A stretch of DNA of 36,989 nucleotides from JAVVEZ01 sp032250895 (lineage in GTDB: Bacteria; Pseudomonadota; Gammaproteobacteria; Pseudomonadales; Pseudohongiellaceae). The position numbers and the translations under genes are program-made. Below the pieces are notes generated by a model that was not told where the DNA came from, did not search any database, and saw nothing but the letters and a program-made list of their open reading frames with translations. The stretch is from the NCBI GenBank assembly GCA_032250895.1, contig JAVVEZ010000031.1, positions 1-36,989 of the forward strand, read 5' to 3'. Shown piece by piece: positions 1 through 7,310 of this stretch (the stretch's first letter is position 1; each line of letters opens with the position of its first letter).

Positions 1-563
1 AGTGCGGCGCGGGCGAACACTTCGGCCTCGCCGCCGTCCAGCGTGATGGCCTGCATGGCATCGCGGGATTCCTGCGCACGCTCGAAGCCGTGCAAGACTT
101 CATAAGCTCCCTCGATGACGTGGCCCGCCACGTCGCCCTTGTGAGGTACGCGCACGTCCGCCACGGTGTCGCCGCAGACAAGGCCATTGCTGCACACGAA
201 ACGGAACATCCCGGCCAGCATCTGGTAGCTGCTGGTGCCGTCGTGCGAGTTCAGCAGAATGATTTCGTTGGCTTCGCTGCCGTTGATCTGGCTGGCGTGG
301 CGCAACCGGATCATGTGCTTGGTGTAGTTGCGGCGGTCGTCCTGCCGCACGCGGGTCTGGCACACCATGAAGGGTTGGAATCCTTCGCCGCGCAGTTCGG
401 CCAGCACCGTGGCGGTGGGGATGTAGCTGTACCGTTCGGAGCGGCTGCCGTGCGGGGCTTCCGCGAAAATGGACGGGGCTACACGGCGAATCTGGTCATC
501 CGACAAGGGATGTTCCGAGCGCAGCACCGGGGATCGGGATGCGAAACGGGATGCAAGTTGCAT
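1..563 (-). CDS. DUF932 domain protein, C-terminus outside window
   Basis: Partial gene that reads leftwards off the window edge; about 187 codons are visible. The start at 563 is preceded by a strong ribosome site (AGGAGA, 7 bases upstream). The visible protein has the DUF932 pattern: an N-terminal segment with SERYSYIPT, then LLNSHDGTSSY near residue 100, and CSNGLVCGDT near residue 120. DUF932 proteins are found on plasmids, phages and ICEs; their biochemical role is unknown. In Tn4371-type elements a similar gene lies near radC (from memory). An unusual hairpin (597-648) lies in its leader. Family assignment is firm; function is not. Confidence 0.85.
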   Translation of the reverse strand, partial: MQLASRFASRSPVLRSEHPLSDDQIRRVAPSIFAEAPHGSRSERYSYIPTATVLAELRGEGFQPFMVCQTRVRQDDRRNYTKHMIRLRHASQINGSEANEIILLNSHDGTSSYQMLAGMFRFVCSNGLVCGDTVADVRVPHKGDVAGHVIEGAYEVLHGFERAQESRDAMQAITLDGGEAEVFARAA

Positions 564-596
564 GGTCTTTCTCCTGACAAAGGGTTTGCTGTTGAA

Positions 597-648
597 ACCC
601 CACCGGATTCCTAGATTCGGAGCCCGCCTTTCGGCTTTCCGGTGGGGT
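597..648 (-). promoter_or_regulatory. Leader hairpin upstream of the DUF932 gene
   Basis: Ten-base perfect arms, ACCCCACCGG (597-606) and CCGGTGGGGT (639-648), enclose 32 bases that hold a smaller AGCC/GGCT stem. The hairpin lies 33 bases upstream of the DUF932 start codon and just before its ribosome site, so it would form in the 5' untranslated RNA. It could be an attenuator, an RNA stabiliser or a protein-binding site. The stem is seen directly; the role is inferred. Confidence 0.5.
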
Positions 649-1179
649 CGGCGCGGAGACCTGGGCCGGCCTCGTTGCCACCGTCTTTCCTGAGTTCATC
701 GCCCGCGACGGTCAGGAGCGCGCGGACGGGGGCCGTCAAGGAAACAAGCGACGGGTTGGTGCGGCCCGCAGCGCAGCGAGGACACGGCCCGGCGCGCCTT
801 GACGGCACACGGGCGCGGGCTACAGTCGCGGATGAGGTGATGAGCGAGGGAAGACGGCGGTTGTGGCAACGGCCGCAGATGGCGCCGACCCCACGCAAGC
901 GAAGCGCGCAGGCCCGGATCGAGGAGCCGGGCCGTAGGCGTCAGCCGAGCGGAGCGAGGGAACGATGGAAGCCCGCATGGGGCGAGACGCCGAAGGCGGC
1001 TCGATGCGCAGCACGACAGCGCGACCGGCCATGTTTCCTGGCCGGGGACGCGCAGACTTCAAGCTGGAACGAACAACAGATGCAGCTCAGGCCCAGATTT
1101 GGCGGGCCGGACAGAATCCTAGAGAGGAACTTCAAGTGCCCTGTACCATGAAATCTTGTCTTGCTCCAGCTCGATTCCC
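649..1179. other. GC-rich intergenic stretch with inverted repeats and a diverged repeat copy
   Basis: No convincing gene lies in these roughly 530 bases; the open frames here are GC-driven. Two things stand out. Nine-base arms CCGTCAAGG (733-741) and CCTTGACGG (797-805) form an inverted repeat 55 bases apart. At about 893-950, the string AAGCGAAGCGCGCAGGCCC followed by GGGCCGTAGGCGTCAG resembles the distal end of the two leader repeats at 2937-3153 and 3717-3936, suggesting a third, decayed copy upstream of DUF932. The promoter of the SIR2 gene should lie near the right end, but I see no clear hexamers. Confidence 0.5.
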
Positions 1180-2412
1180 ATGAAGAAGAAACTATTGATA
1201 ACCATCGGTGCCGGCGCTTCGCTGGATTTTGGCCTGCCCTCCGTCAGCGCCGTTGATACGTTTTTCGACGACTGCGCAAGCAAGAGTCACCCATTAGCGG
1301 ACGATCCCATCTCCAACCTGTACCGCTATTGCCGGGACACAATCAATGCGCACTACGCTGGCGCACCGAAGCCTGGGTTGCGCAAATGGGCGAATTTCGA
1401 GGAAGTGCTGTACCAGCTCAACCTGTTGATTCCCTACCTGTCTGACCTTGATCGGCTACACGGATCGAATGCGTTGCTCACGGCCAACTCTTTGCCGGAA
1501 GTGATGCACTTCGGACGGGATAGGAAAGCTGTCGATCGGGCAGTCTTGGGAAATCTGACCAGTACGTTGATGAGCGAACTGGTCAATCACTTCATCGACG
1601 CTTGCGCTGCCGCGAGCACAGCGAAGGCAGCAGAGATCGTCGAACTCGGGCAGTTTCTGGCTGCACTACAAGACGAGTTCGAGATCGGCATCATCACGCT
1701 GAACTACGACAACCTTTTTACCCAAGCGTTGTCGGGGCTTCATACCGGCTTCGACGCCGCAGGCAAGTTCGATCCGATGTCCGTCCTGGCCCGGACGGAC
1801 TGGAATTTCATCTACCACTTGCATGGTTCGGTGCATTTCGCGATGACTGGCGTTGCGCACGATATGCACGGCATCACCTGGGTGACTACGCCGTCGAAGG
1901 GTCATACGGTCCATGCGACCGGTCGAAACAGTCAGGATTCAATGGAAGGGACGACCTATCCGATGTCTCCCATCGTGGCTGGGTATGGCAAGACGCAACA
2001 GATTCTTCGGCAGCCGTTCCGCACGTACTTTGCGCAGGTCAACCGCCTAGTACATGAAGCCGATAGTCTGCTCTTCCTCGGGTACGGCTTCGGCGATTTA
2101 CATCTGAACGCGGCATTCTCTGAGGCACGTAACAGGCATCGCCCAATCGTTCTGGTCGATTGGGCCGACGATAATCAAGACCCGCTTCCGTTCCGACACG
2201 ATGCTTGGTCCTACAACCTGTTCAAGACCTTGCCTGGCGATGCGCACAACATGAGTTCAGCCGGTCACTCAACACCTGTTTACCTTGGTGATCTGCGTGC
2301 TGCGCGTGACCTGGAAGTCTCTAACAACCCGACGTATCCGTTAGCTGTTTGGTACAACGGCATGCTCGAAGCCTGCCGGCATCCGCAGAAAATCCGGAAG
2401 CATCTTCAATAA
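1180..2412 (+). CDS. SIR2-like domain protein, probable anti-phage NAD+ hydrolase
   Basis: About 410 residues from ATG 1180; a TTG at 1156 in the same frame would add 8 residues, and neither start has a good ribosome site. SIR2 motifs are in order: the nucleotide-binding GAGAS at residues 10-14, TLNYDN near 175, the LHGS motif with the likely catalytic His near 217, and LGYGFGD near 305. This matches the SIR2_2-like branch used in bacterial defence (ThsA, DSR and SIR2-Argonaute systems), where the domain destroys NAD+ on phage infection. No HerA, TIR, Argonaute or other partner lies beside it: on the left is the GC-rich spacer, on the right a convergent gene. Its short length does not fit the large DSR proteins. 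The domain is firm; the defence role is inferred from family and location. Confidence 0.8.
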   Translation: MKKKLLITIGAGASLDFGLPSVSAVDTFFDDCASKSHPLADDPISNLYRYCRDTINAHYAGAPKPGLRKWANFEEVLYQLNLLIPYLSDLDRLHGSNALLTANSLPEVMHFGRDRKAVDRAVLGNLTSTLMSELVNHFIDACAAASTAKAAEIVELGQFLAALQDEFEIGIITLNYDNLFTQALSGLHTGFDAAGKFDPMSVLARTDWNFIYHLHGSVHFAMTGVAHDMHGITWVTTPSKGHTVHATGRNSQDSMEGTTYPMSPIVAGYGKTQQILRQPFRTYFAQVNRLVHEADSLLFLGYGFGDLHLNAAFSEARNRHRPIVLVDWADDNQDPLPFRHDAWSYNLFKTLPGDAHNMSSAGHSTPVYLGDLRAARDLEVSNNPTYPLAVWYNGMLEACRHPQKIRKHLQ

Positions 2413-2480
2413 CCGCTGCTGACAGTCGTCTTGATAGTCCGCAGGGTTTGCCTTGGAGGCACCGACACCGGGCGCAGCAG

Positions 2481-2513
2481 AAAAAAAGTGCGCCGCCCCG
2501 CAGGACGACGCAC
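2481..2513 (-). terminator. Rho-independent terminator after the small zinc-finger-like gene
   Basis: On the minus strand GTGCGTCG (2513-2506) pairs with CGGCGCAC (2495-2488) with one G-T wobble, and seven Ts follow (2487-2481). It sits 20 bases past the stop of the gene at 2534-2929 and also separates it from the convergent SIR2 gene. Confidence 0.75.
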
Positions 2514-2533
2514 CGGATGCTTGCACCGCGCGA

Positions 2534-2929
2534 TCAGTTCGTCGCCGGCGACACCAACGACTGCAACTGCTCGATGACGCCAGGCTCAACGAACACGCAC
2601 GGCTGGTTGGCCGCGATCGGCACGTTGAACACCTCGGCGAACACGTCGCGTTTCAGGTGGGCCAGCCGGCCCGTCCGGTAAGCCTGTTCCGGCTTCAAGC
2701 GACCACCCCCGGCCGGCGAGCCGCTGCGCTGTGGGTCGCATTCCACCAGCGCGACAAAGCCGTCGTCGGACAACTTCTGGTGTTCAGGACACAGGCCCCA
2801 GCCTGTCGCCGTATGGCGCTCCATGCTCGCGCGCAGGCGCTTGTCGAGCAGGATGCTGCCAGTGTCGAAGGCGACACCGCAGATAAGGCAGACGTGTTGT
2901 TCCAGCGAAACGTGCGATTTCTCGTTCAT
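2534..2929 (-). CDS. Small hypothetical protein with a CxxC...CxxH zinc-like motif
   Basis: A 131-residue protein I cannot assign to a named family. C14-x2-C17 (CLIC) and C47-x2-H50 (CPEH) could form one zinc site. The middle is rich in basic residues and the tail is hydrophobic with no membrane segment. It starts with ATG at 2929. The gene is bounded by a clean terminator (2481-2513) and by the conserved leader repeat R1 upstream (2937-3153), which it shares with the RadC-like gene, so both probably belong to the backbone of the mobile element and share a form of control. Small proteins of this kind occur in ICE backbones. The reading frame is well supported by its boundaries; the function is unknown. 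Confidence 0.65.
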   Translation of the reverse strand: MNEKSHVSLEQHVCLICGVAFDTGSILLDKRLRASMERHTATGWGLCPEHQKLSDDGFVALVECDPQRSGSPAGGGRLKPEQAYRTGRLAHLKRDVFAEVFNVPIAANQPCVFVEPGVIEQLQSLVSPATN

Positions 2930-2936
2930 GATCTTT

Positions 2937-3153
2937 CTCCGGTTACGCGGGCGGAATTGCCCGGAACCGGCGCCAGCACGGCGCAGCGCAAGCAGTCAGG
3001 GGTCGCAGACGGCCACGGGCCGCAAGCGCCGTCGGCGCGCAGCCCTTGACGGCGAGAACGCCGTGATACGGTGAAGGGGACAGCAAGACCGCCCATCCAC
3101 CTCCATCGAAGGCACGGACAGGCAAGCGCAGCGCGCAGGCCCGCAGGGCCGGA
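2937..3153. repeat. Leader repeat R1, upstream of the zinc-finger-like gene
   Basis: About 217 bases that recur 780 bases downstream (3717-3936). The best-kept blocks are the GGCGGAATTGCCCGGAACCG segment near 2951, a CCCTTGACGG block near 3043, and a segment ending in GACAGCAAGACCGCCCA near 3079. A hairpin ACGGCG-AGAA-CGCCGT (3049-3064) is retained in R2 through a G-T wobble. Both copies begin within 8 bases of a start codon on the minus strand, so they are the 5' leaders of two neighbouring genes. Confidence 0.8.
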
Positions 3154-3174
3154 GAGTTCGACCCAGGGCGCTGC

Positions 3175-3197
3175 AAAAAAAGGGGGCCGAAGCCCCC
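3175..3197 (-). terminator. Rho-independent terminator after the RadC-like gene
   Basis: Minus strand: a perfect six-base stem, GGGGGC with loop TTCG and GCCCCC (3197-3182), followed by seven Ts (3181-3175). It starts 5 bases past the stop codon at 3203. This is a textbook terminator with a UUCG tetraloop. Confidence 0.9.
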
Positions 3198-3202
3198 CGC
3201 GA

Positions 3203-3709
3203 TCACAACAGCCCCCGTTCGGCGAAGGACGCTGTGGACTCGCCACCGACAACGATGTGATCCAGTGCGCGCACGTCCACCAGCGCCAGCGCCTCCTTGA
3301 GCCGCTGGGTGATCTGTCTGTCGGCCTGACTCGGCTCAGGGTTCCCGCTTGGATGGTTGTGCGAGAAAATCACAGCCGCCGCATTGAGCCGCAACGCCGT
3401 CTTCACGACTTCGCGCGGGTACACCGCCGCCGAGTCGATGGTGCCGCGGAACAGCTCGGCGTACTCGATCAGCCGATGCTGGCTGTCGAGGAACAGCGCC
3501 GCGAAGACTTCGTACTCGAAGCCGGCCAGCTTGGTGCGCAGGTAGTCCTTGACCAGCGTCGGCGACGTGAACAGCGCACCGCGCGGGATCTTCTGGTCGA
3601 TGACCTGGCGGGCCGCCTCCAGGATCTGATCGGCGGTGGCCAGCGTGTAGTGCCCCTGGCTGTCACGCACCAGCAGCGAAGAATCGAGAGAAAGAGAAAG
3701 TTGCGACAT
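3203..3709 (-). CDS. radC: RadC-family JAB/MPN domain protein
   Basis: A 168-residue protein covering the RadC JAB domain without the N-terminal helix-hairpin-helix part of chromosomal RadC. The JAMM metal-binding motif is complete: H117 and H119 in SHNHPSGN, D130, and a probable catalytic Glu at 67. Short RadC proteins like this are common on ICEs, plasmids and phages. Despite the name, a role in DNA repair is not established, and a metal-dependent hydrolase activity is only implied by the motif. The gene has a perfect terminator (3175-3197) and shares its leader sequence (R2) with the gene downstream of it (R1). Position between integrase cargo and DUF932 agrees with a Tn4371-type backbone. 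Confidence 0.9.
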   Translation of the reverse strand: MSQLSLSLDSSLLVRDSQGHYTLATADQILEAARQVIDQKIPRGALFTSPTLVKDYLRTKLAGFEYEVFAALFLDSQHRLIEYAELFRGTIDSAAVYPREVVKTALRLNAAAVIFSHNHPSGNPEPSQADRQITQRLKEALALVDVRALDHIVVGGESTASFAERGLL

Positions 3710-3716
3710 GATCGTG

Positions 3717-3936
3717 CTCCGGTTGCTCGGGCGGAATTGCCCGGAACCGGCGCCAGCACGGCGCAGCGCAAGCCGTCACAGGGTCATGACGGCCACGGCC
3801 GCAAGCGTGCGAGCACGCGCAGCCCTTGACGGTGAGAACGCCGTGGTACGGTGAAGGGAACAGCAAGACCGCCCACCCCACCTCCAACGAAGGCACGGAT
3901 GGGCAAGCGGAGCGCGCAGGCCCTCAAGGGCCGGAG
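3717..3936. repeat. Leader repeat R2, upstream of the RadC-like gene
   Basis: About 220 bases matching R1 (2937-3153) with scattered substitutions. The part between roughly 3775 and 3815 is the most variable. The hairpin of R1 is kept at 3829-3844 as ACGGTG-AGAA-CGCCGT, with one wobble pair. The distal end (GCGGAGCGCGCAGGCCC, from 3907) also resembles the stretch near 893-950. Confidence 0.8.
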
Positions 3937-4065
3937 GCGTCAGGGGTCAAAGCCGAATGGCCGCGATTCGGTACGAAGCGCGGGGCGCAGCCCGCGAGCC
4001 CGACGGCGGCACGCCGGGATGCAGGCAGCTCGTGACAAAAAGTAATGACGCAAGAGCGCATATGG

Positions 4066-4078
4066 GCCACAATGTGGC
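4066..4078. promoter_or_regulatory. Palindromic operator upstream of the RelB-like gene
   Basis: A perfect 13-base palindrome, GCCACA-A-TGTGGC, centred 31 bases before the antitoxin start at 4103 and just ahead of its ribosome site GGAG (4090-4093). Ribbon-helix-helix antitoxins of the RelB/DinJ type bind palindromes of this size at their own promoters. The site is well placed to control the antitoxin and, by read-through, the ABC-3C genes from 4338. Binding is inferred. Confidence 0.6.
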
Positions 4079-4102
4079 TACATCTATTTGGAGCACATAG
4101 CA

Positions 4103-4294
4103 ATGGCAAGTACCGATGTCGTTCGTGCCCGGATTGACGGGCATATCAAAGAAGAAGCGACCAACGTCTTGGCCGAAATGGGGCTGTCCGTTTCGGATGC
4201 CATCCGGATGCTGTTAACTCGCATCGCGGTGGACAAAGCACTGCCATTTGACGTCAACCGTGTGCTTCCCCATTCGATTCGGAAGACACCATGA
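4103..4294 (+). CDS. RelB/DinJ-family antitoxin, short form, without a toxin gene
   Basis: A 63-residue protein. ATG 4103 is chosen for its GGAG ribosome site (4090-4093). The first 50 residues match the RelB/DinJ pattern well: VRARIDG..KEEA..VLAEMGLSVSDAIRMLLTRIA..KALPFDVN, the ribbon-helix-helix dimer that binds DNA. Typical members continue for 20-40 more residues to wrap the RelE/YafQ toxin; here the chain ends after LPHSIRKTP. No RelE-like gene follows. The next gene starts 43 bases after the stop and belongs to an ABC-3C system. It may be a decayed toxin-antitoxin remnant or a repressor recruited by the downstream operon. Family is firm; role is open. Confidence 0.8.
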   Translation: MASTDVVRARIDGHIKEEATNVLAEMGLSVSDAIRMLLTRIAVDKALPFDVNRVLPHSIRKTP

Positions 4295-4337
4295 GGTCGC
4301 GCCTGAAGACACTCAACCAGTCACGGCCCTGAACCGC

Positions 4338-5258
4338 ATGGATCGCGTACAACAGCTCAGCTACGAAAAAGATTTCCGCATCATATTCCTTGAAGCCAAG
4401 GGAGACGGATTTCAGCGTCTATTCGAAAAACTGATGGGTAAAGCCCATCCGAACGATTTCATGGCTTGCCGCCCTTGGGGCAATGTCGGTGACCGGAAAA
4501 ATGACGGATACCTGCCTTCGACCCGAACGCTGTTTCAAAGCTACGCCCCCAATGATTTGAGTGCCACCGAAGCCATCAAGAAGATCAATGAGGACTTTGA
4601 GGGCGCAAAGGCGCATTGGGAGAAGTATTTTGGCGAGTGGACCTTTGTCCATAACGCACCCGATGGGCGCTTAGGCCCCCACATCATCGAAGCGCTGGCC
4701 AAACTCGCGCAAGAAAACCCAAAAATCAAGATTGGCCACTGCGGCTGGGAAGAGATGCTGGCGAAGTTTCGCCAGCTCAGTTTGCAGGATCTCGAATCCT
4801 GGTTCGGTCCCTCGTTGACCATGGAAGCAAACGTCAATCTGGGTTACAGCGATTTAGTGGCAGTGCTCACGCACATCAGCGTCGCTCCCGCACCGACAAC
4901 GAGCGAAGTAAAAGACGTGTCGCGCGGGAAAATCGAAGCAAACCTTCTATCTCAAGTCGTGGCCGATTTTCTGAAGATCGGCATGCAGAAGTCGCCGTTG
5001 GTCATGCAGTTCTTCGACAACTGGAAGAATCCCGTGTATGGCGAGCAGATTGCCTCGGCATTCAAGAGCCAATACGTGGCCCTGAGAAATGCAACACCCT
5101 CCCTCCATCCCGACGAAATCTTTGGACAACTTGAATCCTGGGCGGGGGGTGTCGTGAACACAACACCAACCCACCGTGCGGCGGTGCTGGCGGTCATGGC
5201 CTATCTGTTCGACAAGTGCGAGATATTCGAAGATGCCCAAGCAGTGAGGGCAACATGA
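4338..5258 (+). CDS. ABC-3C system effector/CTD protein with a nuclease-like N-terminal domain
   Basis: About 306 residues from ATG 4338; the frame is open upstream to 4248 but similarity-like sequence begins only at MDRVQQLSYEK. Residues 13-71 carry a pattern I associate with restriction-endonuclease-fold effectors of ABC-3C systems: GFQRLFEKLM, then GNVGDRKNDGY (D52, D56) and TLFQSYAP (Q67). The C-terminal part, about residues 190-306, would be the ABC-3C C-terminal domain that links the effector to the ATPase. The stop overlaps the start of the middle component (ATGA, 5255-5258), so translation is coupled. In ABC-3C systems as defined by comparative genomics, a sensor ATPase is thought to release the effector on invasion. 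The system call rests mainly on the two partners; the nuclease fold is less certain. Confidence 0.65.
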   Translation: MDRVQQLSYEKDFRIIFLEAKGDGFQRLFEKLMGKAHPNDFMACRPWGNVGDRKNDGYLPSTRTLFQSYAPNDLSATEAIKKINEDFEGAKAHWEKYFGEWTFVHNAPDGRLGPHIIEALAKLAQENPKIKIGHCGWEEMLAKFRQLSLQDLESWFGPSLTMEANVNLGYSDLVAVLTHISVAPAPTTSEVKDVSRGKIEANLLSQVVADFLKIGMQKSPLVMQFFDNWKNPVYGEQIASAFKSQYVALRNATPSLHPDEIFGQLESWAGGVVNTTPTHRAAVLAVMAYLFDKCEIFEDAQAVRAT

Positions 5259-5506
5259 TTCTGCCGTCTAAGCATCTTGCACAAGATCGTGCCCTGCTCA
5301 CCGTGGGCGGTCATGTATTGACGTATCTCGCTCGCCCTAAAACGATCTCCGCGCTGTGGGAGGAATTGAACCGACAAGATCAAGGAGTCGGTTCCACCCG
5401 TCCTCGACGAATCACATACGACTGGTTCTTGCTCGCGCTTGATCTGCTATTCGCCCTTGGAACCATAGAACTCGAAAATGGCCTTGTGGCACGGAGGACA
5501 GCTTGA
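5255..5506 (+). CDS. ABC-3C system middle component (MC6-like)
   Basis: An 83-residue protein starting at ATG 5255, which overlaps the previous stop by 4 bases; the longer reading from 5216 is not needed. It begins MILPSKHLAQDRALL and continues through TISALWEEL and a helix DWFLLALDLLFALGTIEL. This matches the small middle component type 6 (MILPxK...LW...ALDLLxxLG pattern) that accompanies DUF2326 ATPases. It is expected to be an adaptor, perhaps a winged-helix protein, between effector and ATPase. Its stop (TGA 5504-5506) overlaps the TTG start of the ATPase. The three-gene overlap chain supports one operon. Confidence 0.75.
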   Translation: MILPSKHLAQDRALLTVGGHVLTYLARPKTISALWEELNRQDQGVGSTRPRRITYDWFLLALDLLFALGTIELENGLVARRTA

Positions 5507-7224
5507 TCCATCATATTTTCAGCACGCTGCCCAGCTTCAAGAATCTGGGAGACTTGAAGCCGGGCCTAAACGTGCTGCTGGCCCAAAAAACCGAAGGCGC
5601 AACTAGCAAGCAAACGCGAAATCGTGCGGGTAAAACCAGCTTCACCGAAGTTGTACATTTCCTGACCGGCTCGGAAGCCGGTCCTGATTCCATCTTCCGT
5701 ACGCCCGAGTTGGCCGAATACACCTTCGGCATGGACTTCGACCTGAAGGATACGCGTACCGTCGTCGAGCGCAGTGGCAGCGCCAAAGCCAAGATCTACG
5801 TAACGGCACCGCCAGCGGCCAAACGAAAAATCTCAGCAACCGATTGGGTTTCGTTTCTCGGCGAGGAAATGTTCGGCTTGAGCAGCCTCGAAGCCGCAGG
5901 TAGCAAGCCTCCATCGTTCCGGTCACTGTTCGCCTATTTCGTGCGCCGGCAGGTGAGCGGCGCATTCACAACGCCTGAGAAGCAAGCCACCATGCAGGGG
6001 ACGGGTGACATGCAAATGGCACTGATGTTCCTTCTTGGGCTGGACTGGCAGATCGCGCGTGACTGGCAGGCAGTTCGTGATCGCGAAAAGACCTTGGACG
6101 AACTGAAGAAGGCCGCCGGGACAGGTGCGTTCGGTTCAATCATTGGCAAGGCCGCTGACCTGCGCACGCAGTTGACGCTGCAGGAGGCGCGCCTCAAGAA
6201 ACTCTACACAGAAATCGAAACCTTCCAGGTGTTGCCCGAATACCGGGAACTGGAAGTCGAAAGCGCCAAGCTGACACGGCAGCTCAACGAGTTGGCCAAT
6301 GCCAATACCATTGACTTTGCGGCCATCCGCGACTTGGAGGGTGCGCTGGCCTCCGAGATTCCGCCCGACTTGGAAGACCTACAAGCGGTTTATCAAGAGG
6401 CAGGCATTGCGCTTCCTGGCCTTGTGAAGCGCCGTTATGAGGATGTGAAGAGCTTCCATCAATCAGTAGTGCGTAATCGCAAGGACTATTTGTCCAGCGA
6501 ACTCGAAGCGGCAAAACTGCGCATCGAGCTACGCGACAGCAAAAAAGCGCAACTCGACCAGCGACGCGCCGAAATCATGGGCATTCTCAGGAGCCATGGC
6601 GCACTGGACCAGTTTCTCAAGCTGCAGGGAGAACTTGGCCGTTTGGAATCTGAAGTGGAATCCCTACGGCAGCGTTTCGAAGCCGCCGAACAACTCGAAG
6701 GCACAAAAAACGAATTGGAGATTGAGCGCAACCGACTCACGATCCGGCTGCGACGCGACTTTTCCGAACAGAATGAGCGACTCGCCGAGGCCATCGTTGC
6801 CTTCGAAGAAACATCGCAGCGACTCTACGAGTCGGCCGGCAGCATGACCGTTGACGAAACGTCCAACGGTCCGATGTTCAAGTTTCCGATGCAAGGTCAG
6901 CGCAGCAAAGGCATCAAGAACATGCAGATTTTCTGCTTCGACATGATGCTGATGCGCTTGTGCGCCAAGCGTCAGATCGGACCGCGTTTCCTTATTCATG
7001 ACAGCCACCTGTTTGACGGCGTCGACGGTCGGCAAGTTATCAGTGCCTTGCGCCTTGGTTCAGAGATTTCACAGGAACTTGGTTTTCAGTACATCGTGAC
7101 CATGAACGAAGACGATGCCTTCAAAGAAACCATGGAGGGTTTCGATCTCAATGACCATGTGCTTCCAACACGCCTGACCGATGCCACCGAAGACGGCGGG
7201 TTGTTTGGTATTCGGTTCGGCTGA
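5503..7224 (+). CDS. DUF2326 ABC/SMC-like ATPase of the ABC-3C system
   Basis: 573 residues from a TTG start at 5503 that overlaps the preceding stop. The Walker A site is RNRAGKTS (K44-T45), in the N-x-x-GKT form typical of this group, preceded by the LNVLLAQK strand. The centre, about residues 200-430, is rich in Glu, Arg, Lys and Leu and probably forms the long coiled-coil hairpin of an SMC/RecN-like ATPase. The C-terminal part is DUF2326, with the Walker-B-like FLIHDSHLFDGVD near residues 496-508. In ABC-3C systems this ATPase is proposed to sense invasive DNA or a phage product. It is complete, with no frameshift. An 86-base gap separates it from gajA. Confidence 0.85.
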   Translation: MIHHIFSTLPSFKNLGDLKPGLNVLLAQKTEGATSKQTRNRAGKTSFTEVVHFLTGSEAGPDSIFRTPELAEYTFGMDFDLKDTRTVVERSGSAKAKIYVTAPPAAKRKISATDWVSFLGEEMFGLSSLEAAGSKPPSFRSLFAYFVRRQVSGAFTTPEKQATMQGTGDMQMALMFLLGLDWQIARDWQAVRDREKTLDELKKAAGTGAFGSIIGKAADLRTQLTLQEARLKKLYTEIETFQVLPEYRELEVESAKLTRQLNELANANTIDFAAIRDLEGALASEIPPDLEDLQAVYQEAGIALPGLVKRRYEDVKSFHQSVVRNRKDYLSSELEAAKLRIELRDSKKAQLDQRRAEIMGILRSHGALDQFLKLQGELGRLESEVESLRQRFEAAEQLEGTKNELEIERNRLTIRLRRDFSEQNERLAEAIVAFEETSQRLYESAGSMTVDETSNGPMFKFPMQGQRSKGIKNMQIFCFDMMLMRLCAKRQIGPRFLIHDSHLFDGVDGRQVISALRLGSEISQELGFQYIVTMNEDDAFKETMEGFDLNDHVLPTRLTDATEDGGLFGIRFG

Positions 7225-7310
7225 GCAGGGTTCCCATGAAGGCCTAAGAGTGCTCGAAGAGCCGCGTAAAAAATATATCCGAGCCTATTGAGCCGGTAAG
7301 GGGAGACATC

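Noticed and set aside
1180..2412. Thoeris or DSR system for the SIR2 protein.
   Set aside because: No TIR-domain partner is adjacent and the protein is too short for DSR1/DSR2.
4248..4337. A longer start for the ABC-3C effector, overlapping the antitoxin gene.
   Set aside because: The first 30 codons show no family features and the region is mostly the antitoxin coding end; ATG 4338 fits the start of the domain.
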